From NCBI GenBank assembly GCA_019916065.1, contig CM034237.1:26098340-26162339 (forward strand): a stretch of DNA of 64,000 nucleotides, given 5' to 3'. The notes beneath the pieces were generated by a model, which ran no database searches, was not told the DNA's origin, and saw only the letters and a list, made by a program, of their open reading frames with translations. This document shows positions 33,968 through 44,827 of the stretch, one piece after another; within the stretch, counting starts at the first letter, position 1; each line of letters begins with the position of its first letter. This stretch comes from Vitellaria paradoxa (taxonomy: Eukaryota; Streptophyta; Magnoliopsida; Ericales; Sapotaceae). Position numbers and translations under genes: made by a program.

Positions 33968-35077
33968 GCTATTTAATAAAATAGAACGGATTTTAAAAAT
34001 GTCCCTCTCACAAACTAAAATTCAACAGCTGAGATTAAATTTTATTTTTCAACAAGTAGTTAAGATCTTTTACAAACTAATACTTTCCTTCAAAACTTTT
34101 GTTTCTTTCTCTCACATCACTAAAACACTACAACTTCACTTTTCTTTTTGTCTATAAAGGCACTAGAATTGTGACATATGATCTTAATAAATATAAAAAA
34201 CTCATGGGTTTTTGAAAAAGGAGCCACCTTTTTGGGTTCTAAAAAAGGACCCACCTTCTCATGGGTTCCAAAAGCGATCCCACTTACTTAAAAATTTAAT
34301 ATTGTTATTAAATTTATATATTTCAATTATATTAGTAATTAAATTAAAAATACAAATAAGAAATGGAATTGAATTAAGAAACACAAATTGAAAAAGTTTA
34401 AACAATAATTAGTTATTTTTCTTGTAACAAAAACTCTTAATATTTTTAACATTGAAAAGTGGAAAAAAATATCGAATATTAACTAAACTCGGAGGTAGTT
34501 ATTTTTTAAATTCTAAATTTAAATTTAAATTATTCATATTGACTATATTTGTTTTATTTTATAAAGCATATATAATTAATAATAATAATATTTTTATTTG
34601 AGTTATTTTTGTAAAACCAATTAAAATTTTATATTCATCGTTCTATTTTTTTATTTTTATAAATATTTGACTAAAATTAGTCTCTAAGAAGTGATTTTTT
34701 TTTTCTAAATTCTAATTTTAAATTTAAATTGATAAGATTGACTTTATCTATATTTATATAATAAAACATAACACATTTCAAACATTCCATCTTACAAACT
34801 AAAATTCAAACGTTGGGATTTAGTTTTATTTTTTTAACGAATGGCTGAAATTTTTTACAAACTTTCTCTTCAAAATCCCACTCTATCTTTGCCTTACTTC
34901 ACATTTTTATAAACCATTGAATTAAATTTAATGATGATATCTAAAGAGTTGCATTGTGAAAGACAAAAGCTTCACTTCTTAATATTATATTGCCTGATGG
35001 AGAATGAGAGAAGGTACAAAAATACACGCATATTTTATTTTAGTCAAGCAGTGCCATAGGCACAAGTTATTCGCTAG
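33968..35077 (+). mobile_element. Non-autonomous Helitron H1 (1110 bp)
   Basis: It lies between A (33967) and T (35078) of a Tyr codon in the integrase, the AT target of Helitrons, with no target duplication. The 3' end has a hairpin GTGCC-ATA-GGCAC (35051-35063), ten bases, then CTAG (35074-35077). The 5' end reads GCTATTTAATAAAATAG; Helitrons begin TC, so the first base has probably changed from T to G. No Rep or helicase gene. Two related internal blocks (about 34001-34100 and 34785-34880) suggest an internal duplication. Confidence 0.8.
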
Positions 35078-35170
35078 TAAAACCACATTAGGGATGTCAC
35101 CATACTTATTAGTTTACTGGAAGCCATATCACCTCCTTGTCGAACTAGAACATAAGGCCTAGTGGGCCAT

Positions 35171-36815
35171 TGATTGTATGGTAAAACATGTAATCAAGCT
35201 ATTCAAAATGAGCATTGTTACCTAGATTTAAAGAATAAAATGATTATATCGTGAGTTTGTACCATTGTCATGAAGATTTTCTCAAACTTATAGAAAAAGA
35301 GCTCAAAAGGTCAAAGAAATGAAGTATTGAAGCTTTTGTGCAAATTGATGTCCAAAAAAGAGAAGATTAGAGCACCAAAAAGCTTGGAAGTTGCCTAAAG
35401 CATAGAATGGTGCTAACAAGGGTTTGAACCATGCCTTGTTCGCACCCTTTTTTGAACAATAGTGGTGAATCAAGCCTTGAGCTTTAGAATTTTTCTAAAT
35501 AACAAGATATGGTGCAAATAAGGGTTCGAATCATACCTTATTCACACCCTTGTTTGAACAATAGAGGCTATCTTGACTTCAAAGTGTGAAATTTTTCTAA
35601 GGCATCGAGATATGGTGCGAACAAGAGTTCAAACCATGCCTTGTTTGCACCCTTGTTCGAACAACAGAGAGGAGCAATTTCAGAACTTCAACAAATTTGG
35701 CTAAATATGAAGACATGGTGCGAACAAGGGTTCAAACCATGCCTTGTTCACACTCTTATTCAAACAACAGAGGCAAGTAACTTCAGAATCTCAGAAATTT
35801 GGCTAAGTATGGAAGCATGGTGCGAACCTTTGTCCAAACCATACCAGTTTTTGCAGAAATTTTATAATTTTTCATTAGACTTGAGGGCTTTTTGGTCATT
35901 TGAATTAATTAGTTTGTACTATATAAAGAGAAGAATAATTGAGTTATTTAGTTAGTTACAGACCTGTATACATTTGTAGAGAGAGAAAGTGAATCTTGTT
36001 TGGTTTTCTAGAAAATTTATTTGCTTTCCTTTTCAAATTTTCTTTGTAAAGATGCTTCAATTTAGTTTTAAGTTTTGATTTCTCTACATCTATGGGTGAG
36101 TAGTCTTCTTGCTTGGATCCAAATCAAGGAGAGTATATGATGTATGTGGATTTTCAATGTATTTTAAGTTTTAATGTTTGATTTTCTTGCAAATTCTCTA
36201 TGAATGATGATTACATAGTTTAGATCTATTGGATTCTCCAGTTGATAATTCTAGATCTCATCTTGTTTGTATAGACTATATAGAATATATATTTGATTCT
36301 ACTTAAAATTCTCATGCACTTTCTTGAGAAATTTATATGTGGATTGCTAATATAGATTTTACATGTACTCTCTATAGACTATGTACTCTAGATGCTTGAT
36401 TTAGGTTTTCAATTACAAGAACTTAATTTTGTACTCAAATTATTTGATCATTTTTCTAGTGTGTGCTTCATAGTTTACAATTTTTCGATCTACTCTTTCA
36501 ATAGAGTAGATTGAGTGATATTTCGTCTTCAAAAATACATAGAAATCTCTACTTATGTTGATTTGGTCCAAGTTGTTTTTATAATTGTTTTTCTTTAAAA
36601 CCAAGTTTCAACAAAATTTTCACCATCAAATTTCAAAAATCATCATAAATTCATTGAGTTTTATTTTCTGAAAGATTTATCCTAGTATTCTGTTTCAAAA
36701 TCATTTGAAGTTCCTGTGATTCGATCCAGTATTCACTAGATTTTTTATATCATGCTTACAATCGACCAATTTGCACTTGGGGTGTAAATCGGACTCGTAG
36801 AGACGAACACAAGCA
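35171..36815 (+). mobile_element. Solo LTR S4 (1645 bp)
   Basis: TGATTGTATGG to CACAAGCA, with a perfect duplication GCCAT (35166-35170 and 36816-36820) in the integrase of E4. It has repeated dyads of the type GGTGCGAACAAGGGTTCG (35405-35850) upstream of a TATA box TATATAAAG at 35920-35928. The end region has CACTTGGGGTGTAAATCGG, similar to E5-type LTRs. No gene. Confidence 0.88.
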
Positions 36816-37175
36816 GCCATTAAACAATTTAATACCAATATCGATGAGGCAGGGCTTCACCGTAAGCTACAGCTAGCAGAAATGGCTGATCGTAGATACA
36901 ATGCATTTGAAAATGTGAATAGTTCAAAGCAGAAAATGAAGAAACTTCATGACAAACACATTACTAGGAGAGTGTTTTATGAAGGTCAGAAGATGCTGCT
37001 TTATAGATCACGTCTTCATCTGTTCCCAAGAAAGCTTCAATCTAAATGGGTTAGTCCCTTTATCATTCACAACTTGTTTGAGCATGAGGCTATCAATATT
37101 GAGAACCCAAAGAACAAGAACTACTTCAAAGTGAATGAGTATTTCTTGAAGTCGTATTTAGACAATTTTGTGTGA

Positions 37176-37552
37176 TTAGTCAAAACATCGGATCTCCAAG
37201 TTCCCCCACCGTTCGAGTAATCTTCTCTAAAATCTCCAAATTTGTTGTTTATACCATATTTTTATTCTTTTTAAGTTTGTATTTTAATACAAAGCCAAAC
37301 CCAAGTCTAAGGACCAAAGAAAAGAGTGAAAATAAAAGGGAAAATACCAAAATGGCCTTGGCATTTGGATGCTGTCTAAACGCTATTATCCAGTACCCAA
37401 TGAGCTTGATTTTTCCTCTTAGTGTCCGGATGTGACACAATAGACGGGGCTTTTTTAAGTTCCTCTCTTGACCAATATGCTTGCATGTACCTGCTCTCTC
37501 TCCCATCTTTCTACTCTCCTACGTTCTCTCTCTCTCTCTAGCTGACTGCTTG
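37176..37552 (+). promoter_or_regulatory. Spacer after integrase of E4, promoter-like
   Basis: No gene. It holds the family's GC-rich words at 37366-37436 (GGATGCTGTCTAAACGC, GTGTCCGGATG), then a CT-rich stretch (37495-37542). E5 starts at 37553; GCTTG at 37548-37552 would be its target duplication. The matching spacer is seen in E5 and A before ORF2. Confidence 0.45.
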
Positions 37553-38709
37553 TGATCTCTTAAAAGAAAAGAACGGATACACCCCAAGTGTGAGGTGATT
37601 AATTGTAGCAATATAAAATTATAAAACAGTGAAGTATCGGTCGTACCCACAAGGAGAGGCATTGTTAACTCACAATTCTTCTTCTCTTATTAGTAAGTGT
37701 AACACAATAGAAATTAAGGAAAATTAGTTTGAATTTTGAAAATTAAACTCACCTAGGCATTTCATCAAACACCTAGGAGGCGACAATTAAATCCAACTTG
37801 AAAATTGAGATTGATTAAATTAAAAACAATTATAAAAAGGCATTAGATCAAACCAATTCAAGTAGTGATTTCTATAGATTTTCAAGGATCAATTATAACT
37901 TAATTTAACCCTTATACAAAAGTTGGTTAGAGGATATCTATCATAATCAATTTGGTTGTAAAATTAAGTTCACTTGGTTGAGTTTCTAAATCAAACACTT
38001 AAGAGTGCATAATCCATATAGAGTATATGAGAATTCTAGGTATCAATCCACATGCAAAATTCTTAAGATCTACATGAAAATTCTAACTGAGCAACCCATA
38101 TGTACTCTACATGGAATATACAATCAAAAGTTAATCTAGTAACATCAACTAGTGATTTCAAAGGATCCAAACAAACTAATCATCATTCATCACAAATCCA
38201 AAAAAAATTGAACATTGAAGTACAAAATTTAGAACAATAGTTGATTAATTTGGTTACAAAGTTAGGTTCACTTAATTCAAAATCCAATCAAACACTTAGA
38301 GTGCATAATCTTTAGAGAGTACATGGGAGTTCTGTATTAGCAATTCACATGCAAGATCCTCTTTGAGTCGCACTGTTTAGACGGTAAGAACAAATTCCCA
38401 TCTTCAAAAGTTTTGAATTTTGAGTAAGTGTTAAGACGATTGGGTATTGGTGTATGGCGCCTGAACAATGTGATAGCGTCCAGACGGTAAGAGGAAATTT
38501 TTATCCATCTCTTTTTTTTCTGTGCTACTCCACATTTCTATCTTTTCCTTGATTTGTTTCAATTATGTAGATTTCCTATAAATCCATACAAAGAAGGACA
38601 ATCCTACTTAAGAAAATAAAATTCAAATAAGACACACACAATAGAACAAAAGTAGTTACTAATAACAACAAAAATTAAAGTTTATGATTTTGCTTTTCAA
38701 GCGTAATCA
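37553..38709 (-). repeat. 3' LTR of E5 (1157 bp)
   Basis: Minus-strand start TGATTACGCTTG (38709) and end AAGAGATCA (37553). GC-rich words (GCGTCCAGACGG) lie at 38360-38490. The stretch with a TATA box seems deleted, as the module runs straight into U5-like sequence. It shares CGGTCGTACCCACAA with S3. Confidence 0.75.
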
Positions 38710-38724
38710 TACCCTCCTAACTTA
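38710..38724 (-). promoter_or_regulatory. Polypurine tract of E5
   Basis: On the minus strand AAGTTAGGAGGGTA, directly before the LTR start. Same shape as in the other Athila-like elements here, with two substitutions. Confidence 0.65.
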
Positions 38725-40473
38725 ACCATTGTTAGTCCCTAGCAATAAAAGGACAAAACTAAAAAAAAAATCTATATTCTCTTTTCGTTGGAAACAAACT
38801 GCACTTAACTACGTGTAGCAAGCTTTTTGAACCTCTAGGTTCCCCCCAGTGGACTAGTAAAGTCTCGTGAGGGTTTGTAGTGAATCTACCCATAAAGATT
38901 CTTAAATTAGTTCTAAGCCAAGTATTACTCAGTAAAAGGGAAAACCCTAGTTCAATCTCAATATCAAGAAAGTCATATAGTCCAAAAATTGCATAAAACC
39001 TCTTTGACATACTTCAAACCTAACCATTTTTCAATCATTAAAAATCAAGTGAATTAATTTATATCATCCATTTAAATTGATCATCCAGTATGACGATAAA
39101 ATGTGGCTTTGACTTCAAATCTCACTAGGTTGTTCAATCAGCAACTAAATTCACTCTTAAAAAAAGTTTTACTTAATGGTTCATGTAAGAATTCAAAATA
39201 AAGAATATTACAATGAACCTTATCAAAACGCGAATGAATGAAGTTGAATATAGAGCGTATTAGCTTCATGAGAGAATGTATCAACGCATACATAAGAATA
39301 TCACTATCAATTTACATATTATAAATCAATGCTCTTCCAAATATCATTTACCTAAGGTCAGTTAGGTCTTTCATTTGGTTGTAACTTGGCCATGGGGCGT
39401 TATGCAAACAAATAAAGGATAGGGAATTCAAAGTGCATGTCTTAAGGATTTAAGATAATAGTGCTTTGAAATTCATCTCCACTTCCCAACTTCTCATTTT
39501 TTTTCACTTTCTTGTATGCTTTCAATGACCCAAACTTGAAATTCCTTTGAAATTTTTTCTTTTCTTCTTTCATTTCTTTTTCTCTTTCTTTTGTCCTTTT
39601 TTTTTTTTTTTTTGAAGGACATTGGACTATTGATAGTTAACTTTATGAAATGACACATCCCATATGTATTTCCTCTTTTTTTTTTTTCATTTGCTTTTGC
39701 CTTTCCACATTTTTTTGTTTCTTATTAGCTCCTCCCTTATTCACCTTAAGACAATTGTCCTAGACATACAAGGGGTTGGCTTTACCTATCAAGCTAAGGT
39801 TAAAAGGTTTATCAAATGTAGATAGAACAAAGAAAATCATTTATTATTTTCAAAGGTCTTCAAATTGGCTTCTAGGTTAATGAAATCAAAGAAAAAGTTT
39901 AGGCTCAAAAGATTCAAAGATGGCCGAACATCACTCCATAGACTAGTAATACTTTTCAGAAGCATTGATCCAAACATGCAAAATAATAGTAAACCCTTGT
40001 GCATTTAATATCAAAGCAAAGTAATATGATGAAGCTAAAAAAAAAAAAATTTGAGATGAAAGAAACTATATAGTACATTATGTATAAAACTCTCAAACAT
40101 AAACAATATCAAATGGCTGGTTTTCAATATCTTAGATAAATTTTGTACTCAATTTAGATTCCATTTCTTATTCAACTTTAAGAAAGAACCATGCATTCTT
40201 TCATTGAATGAATACTAGCCTAAAACAGATTTATGAATATGCATGATAATATTGACTTATGCTAAGTCAAAAATTTTGAAAAATTTTGTTCATTAATTTG
40301 CTAGACCCTTCATCATGCGACTTTACTCCCCAAACTAAAAATACACATTGTCCCCAATATGTCAAAGAAATAAGCTATGTAGGTCTATAGTGTGTGTAAG
40401 AACATGATAAATAGCATAGAAATATTCTGACTAAGCATTTAAAAGTAAATATACATGCATATCTAAAATATAT
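38725..40473 (-). other. Non-coding 3' region of E5
   Basis: No gene. Polypyrimidine runs (39540-39612, 39673-39690) and the block CATTGTCCCCAATATG next to CTCCCCAAACTAAA (about 40323-40360) show it to be a diverged version of the non-coding region in A, B, E1 and E2. Confidence 0.55.
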
Positions 40474-40998
40474 TCATCCCCTAACAGTGCAAAATAATAA
40501 GCACAATGTAATGCATAAGGGTGAGTAGGGCCAATATTTCCTATCAAGATACTTATTCAAAGAAAAATGAAAATTGAGATGAGTGGAAAGTATGGAAAGG
40601 CAAGTAATATCCTCCATATCATCATTAGAATCATGCATAAGAGCATTATCCCATGAACCTGTAGACACCTCTTTGTCCTCTCGCTGAAAGAACTGATAAG
40701 GGGCCCCAAACCGCATCAGATGGCAACGTCTAGGTAAAGTCATACCCTTCATGAACATATCATCAAGCCAAGTATCATAATCAAGGATACTCTCATCTTC
40801 CTGGTCTAGGTCTCATTTATTGAATAAGCATTCAATAACAAGAAACCCAACCCACTGCTTGCAAGTCCATGGGCTCACATCCCTCCAGACATATAAATAT
40901 ATAAACCCATATGAGTGAAATTCATCAAACTCAGTAGTAGCAAGTGAATCCATGGAAGTAATTGAGTAGAAATTATCAGAATCATCAAATGAGGTCAT
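40474..40998 (-). pseudogene. ORF3-position small ORF of E5 (one internal stop)
   Basis: The frame runs 175 codons from ATG at 40998, with one TGA at 40813-40815. It is acidic, with TSFDDSDNFYSITSMDS at the start and DSNDDMEDI later. It sits where ORF3 is in A and E1. I see no clear shared words beyond composition, so common descent is only inferred from position and character. Confidence 0.4.
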
Positions 40999-41259
40999 GG
41001 TAACTATCTCTCAAATGGTACATACTGAATAATTAAAACCAATAGTCCTGATAGAACATGGCATAAAACAAAGATAACATTTACTAACATAAAAGAGAAA
41101 ATAGTAGCCAAAATGTATTACATCCTTGTTCAAAAAAAGAAGAACAAAAACAAAATAGAGTTTTAGGCTGCAATGGTAATCATTAGTACAATCCAAACCT
41201 AAAATTTGACAAAAAGGAATACATAAGGAAATAAGATAAATGCTCTTGTAGTGCTACTA

Positions 41260-42300
41260 CTATGGTGGTGGTAGTGGAAAAGGTGCTCCAACTCTATAAT
41301 GGTAGTCATAGATACTACGAAGGAGTCTATTGTTTTCATTTGTTATGACTTCCAATTGTTCTAGTCTCACATTTTGGCTTCAGATCATTTCTACCAACTA
41401 TTGGTTGGTGACTTCTATCGCCTTTTCAGGTGCTTCTGCTTTAGCTTGAGAACTACCCCCAACATCTTGTTGTGTTACAATTGTTTGCCTCTTCTGTCCC
41501 GTCTCAGAAGATTGTCATCCTTTAATATAAGAATGATAGTTCAGAACACCTAATGTTAGGTCAACTTGCAACTTAATGGGTAGTAGTGCTTGTTGGCTCC
41601 TAAATAGATAAGTGAGGATCCCTCCAAACGGTATACTAGCCTGGTGTCTAGGATGTTGTTGAAACTCATTGAGTTGGTCCCATAAATATGAAAGAAGATC
41701 AATCACCAATCTAGTGCCTATAGCATGTAAAAATCGAGCCTTTCGCTCACCATATTCAGAAATCCTTCCTAAGGGAAAGATATTTATGTAGCTGAACATA
41801 TGTAATAGCCAATATTTGTTATTCAACTCAACCACCTTAACTTGGCCTCAAGTTGGCCACTCTACTCCTAGTAAGAGAATTTCATTGGCTATGGGTTGCA
41901 TGGAAGGAGTATAACCAGGTCTATAAGGGAATCTTCGCCTATCTAGCCTAGGTAATTGGAGAAGATAGGGTAGGTGGTTTGGAGTGATATTGATCTTAGT
42001 ACTTCTAACATAACTATGTATTACATCATCCCCCTCATCCTCATTCTCCTTCTCTATACTTAAATTGACACAAAATTTTCTCACAACCTCAGGTATACAT
42101 TAGGGTTGGAAATAAGCAAAGTAAAGCCACCCCTTCTTATTAAAATTCTGATACTACTTGAACTCCTCCCCCTTAAACTCCTCAATTTCCCAAAACTTTT
42201 CTAAAACTATAAGCCTCTTCTCCCAAAATTTCTCAAAATTTGTTTCATTTTTCTTATAGGAGGACCTATGGTCATCATAATCTATATGACTAACATTACA
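41260..42300 (-). pseudogene. ORF2 of E5 (plant transposon protein-type), broken
   Basis: Two open stretches (41848-42084 and 41515-41835) are separated by a frame change. NKYWLLHMFSYINIFP, RARFLHAIGTRLVIDLLSYLW-like words and IPFGGILTYLFR line up with the same points of ORF2 in E1 and A. The tail (41260-41510) has EVTNQ, a Leu-rich helical stretch and a Pro end (FPLPPP), as in E1. The N-terminal part is only weakly readable. Confidence 0.62.
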
Positions 42301-43460
42301 TTAAGCAGGAGGGCCCCATAGCTCTAGAATTGAAACAAAAAATAAATAAATAAAATAAAACAAAACAAAAAATTAAGATTGAGTTCACTTTGACTATCTG
42401 CAACTGGGTAGTGTGTACAACCTAAGTCCATCTAATGTAAATAGTGGCCAAAACTAAAAATTTTTACCCAATTGTAGTCTATTCCAACGTAAAACTCAAA
42501 GAAAAATATGATGGATCTCACAAGCAGATCTATAGTAGTGCCATGTTTTAGAAAATTTCATGAGTTTTAACACTTTGAGAATGATCAATGCAAGGCCACA
42601 TAGGCGGGTCTACAAATTGTGCCTTGATTTCAAAGAAATGTTTTCAAGAAAATTGTAATTAAATCTTTTTGAATTAGGAACTTTCATCCCTTAATGCAAG
42701 ACCTCACAGTGGGGTCTGCGAATGTGCCTTCAATTTGAATCATTGAATTCTCAAATTAGAATCAAGAATTGTTTTGCAAAAGAATTTTCCTTTTTTAGCC
42801 CCACATTAGAATAACTCCATTATGTTCAAAGTTTTTTTTTTTTTTTTGAAAATCCAAAATGGGAAACACTTCCATAAAACCTCTTCAAGAACTAGTAGGT
42901 GCATACAATAGAGAAAATTGCCAGTTTCAAGGTTTAAAAAAAAAACACTTTAATGATTTTCAGAATTAGTGTTAAAAGTGAATACCTGGAGTTCTTAAGG
43001 GTTTTGGGTTTGAAAACTTCCCCACTTGAGATTGGGTGGTTCAAAGTTGGGAATTCTATCAAATCTCAAGAAAATTCGAGAAACCTATCAGAGAATTGAG
43101 GACGATCATCGGAAAATGCAATTGGAACTCCAAGATTTCCTAATTAGGGCTTCAAATTGATTTGGATTCACGGGATGGGATTTGGAGGTTCAGAAAATGA
43201 TTTGAGAGAAAGAAAATTGGATTTTATACAGGTTAATAGAGGGTTTTAGCAGCAATCCCAGTTGTTATATCTAGACGACGTGATGGCGTCCAAACGATAG
43301 GAGCATCCTTTTTGTCTAATGTTTTACCACCACCTACTAAAGGATAGCCCAATCGGCACTATGGCATCTAGATGGGAAAAGGAAATTTTCTTTTTTTTTT
43401 TTTTTAACTATAGTATAACAACAATGTAAAAATCATGGATATTAATCAAAAGAAAAGGGA
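42301..43460 (-). promoter_or_regulatory. Promoter-like spacer between integrase and ORF2 of E5
   Basis: No gene. Reading along the minus strand: GC-rich words of the same wording as the E5 LTR (GATGGCGTCCAAACG, 43262-43375), then a TATA box (TATAAAAT, plus strand 43221-43229), a CT-rich leader and ORF2. The order copies that of the LTR promoters in the window, so I infer an internal promoter for ORF2/ORF3. Confidence 0.5.
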
Positions 43461-44590
43461 TCTATAAGATCCCACGTCTCAATGATAGTGACATAATAAC
43501 CTAAGTGAGGCTTAAGACGGTGGCCATTTACTTTAAAATGATTCTTATTCTTTGGATTTTCAATCTTAATCACTCCATGCTCGAACACCTTTACCATGAT
43601 AATTGGCCCTACCCACTTGGATTGTAATTTTCTTAGAAATAAATGAAGCCTTAATATATAAAGGAGTACTTTCTAACCTTTGTGAAAATTTCATCTTGCA
43701 ATATGTTTGTCATAAAGGCTTATCATCTTCTCTTTAGAGATCCTTGCTTTCTCATATGCATCGTTTCAAAGTTCATCCATTTCTACTAATTAAAGCTTAC
43801 GGTGAAGTCTTGTTTCATCAATGCTAGTGTTAAACTATTTATGGCCTAATAGGCCTTATGTTCTAGCTCAACGGGTAAATGGTAGGGTTTACTATAAACA
43901 AGCCGATCTGATGACATCCCTAATTTTATCTTATAGACTATATGATACACCCATAGGGAATCAACCAAACAGAAAGACCAATCTTTACAATTAGGGTTAA
44001 CCATTTTTTTCTAAGATTTACTTAATCCCTCAATTAGCAAGCTCTACTTGACCACTCGTTTGAGGGTGGTAAGAAGTGTCTACCTTATGGACTACATCGT
44101 ATTGCATCTCATCCCATGTGCAAATGGAATTTGGTTACAAGAATTCAAACCATCAAGCAGCTTTATTCTTTAGAGAGAAAGGGAAAAGTTTTAAGAAGAC
44201 CAGATCAATGGGATAATCTTGGTCCCTAAAAGTTACACATATATTCCAAAAACACGTTAAGTGATATTACAAGTTTTTGGATTCTATACCATAAAAACTT
44301 GGAATTAGTTAGATCATTGCTGGTTTAAGGTTAAAAGCCTTTTTTTTTTTTTGTTTCAGCCATACGATACAGGATTCAGGTGTATGCCTATCCTGTTGAA
44401 GATAATCTCTCATTGACCTCACCGAATGTGCTTAAGGTTGATTATTGGCACCTTGAAGTTGGTTGACACCTCCATCTAAGAGACTTGCCATTTCTAGTGG
44501 TGGCAAAGTTTGAATCTTAGTAAAAAAATCAGAAGGTTCAAAAAGTGGGTTGAGAATATTGAACGCTAAAGTCTACCCGATTCCCCCCGA
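43461..44590 (-). pseudogene. gag start fused to integrase end in E5 (deletion product)
   Basis: From right to left the minus strand first reads capsid words (CVTFRDQDYP, LKLFPFSLKNKAA, CTWDEM) and then, at about 44096, goes straight into integrase (HKVDTSYHPQTSGQ). Downstream come the integrase C-terminal words (KNKNHFKVNGHRLK). Protease, RT, RNase H and the front of integrase are gone, some 3 kb judging by E4. Many stops. Confidence 0.7.
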
Positions 44591-44757
44591 GTCTAGATGC
44601 TCATATACAAAAGATCAAACACTGATGCTTAGCATTAGAATGGCAATGATTAGCGTCTAGATGGTAATGCACAATGATGGAATAATTTTTCTTTTTTAAG
44701 AAAATATAGAGAAAATTTAACCTAAATCACATGAGAAAACAAGAAAATTTTTGGCTT

Positions 44758-44775
44758 CCCTGACAACAGCACCCA
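44758..44775 (-). promoter_or_regulatory. Decayed primer binding site of E5
   Basis: Minus strand TGGGTGCTGTTGTCAGGGA, recognisable as a mutated tRNA-Asp complement, just inside the LTR end at 44781. Confidence 0.6.
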
Positions 44776-44780
44776 AAACT

Positions 44781-44827
44781 TGATCACTTCTAAAAATATG
44801 CAATAAAAAATAACCCCCACGTGTAAG
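44781..44827 (-). repeat. End fragment of the 5' LTR of E5
   Basis: Plus strand TGATCACTTCTAAAAATA. The 3' LTR of E5 begins TGATCTCTTAAAAG at the same place. Element A starts at 44828; GTAAG (44823-44827) is its left target duplication. Confidence 0.65.

Larger units (their letters stand above)
33297..37175 (+). pseudogene. Integrase of E4, split by H1 and S4
   Basis: Resumes at 33297 with FKYYPDQMIRRCIP. The core has GIDFMGPF (first Asp), IISDSGKYF (second Asp) and YHPQTSGQTEL (Glu). H1 follows at 33968. Coding resumes at 35078 with KTTLGMSPY, stops at 35170 for S4, and ends at 36821-37175 with LQLAEMADRRYNAFE, KLHDKHITRR, GQKMLLYRSRLHLFP and YLDNFV. Both insertion sites can be read to the base. 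Confidence 0.82.
26065..37547 (+). mobile_element. Athila-like element E4 (old, multiply interrupted; 3' end beyond window)
   Basis: 5' LTR, tRNA-Asp-type primer site, gag, protease, RT, RNase H, integrase and a spacer are all seen on the plus strand. Solo LTR S3, Helitron H1 and solo LTR S4 lie inside pol, and E5 is inserted in the spacer at about 37548-37552. The 3' ORFs and LTR should lie beyond the right edge. The many stops, two mismatches in the primer site and four foreign insertions make it one of the older layers. Confidence 0.82.
37553..44827 (-). mobile_element. Athila-like element E5 (5' LTR split by A)
   Basis: Minus strand, from right to left: a 47-bp piece of the 5' LTR (44781-44827), a decayed tRNA-Asp primer site, a leader, a gag start fused to an integrase end, a promoter-like spacer, ORF2, ORF3, a non-coding region, a purine tract and a 3' LTR (37553-38709). 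Protease, RT and RNase H are deleted. The rest of the 5' LTR should be right of element A, beyond the window. Confidence 0.8.

Noticed and set aside
34200..34280. Repeated GGAGCCACC/GGACCCACC words in H1 as another LTR module
   Set aside because: Only two or three short words, no LTR ends or TATA arrangement, and inside a Helitron.
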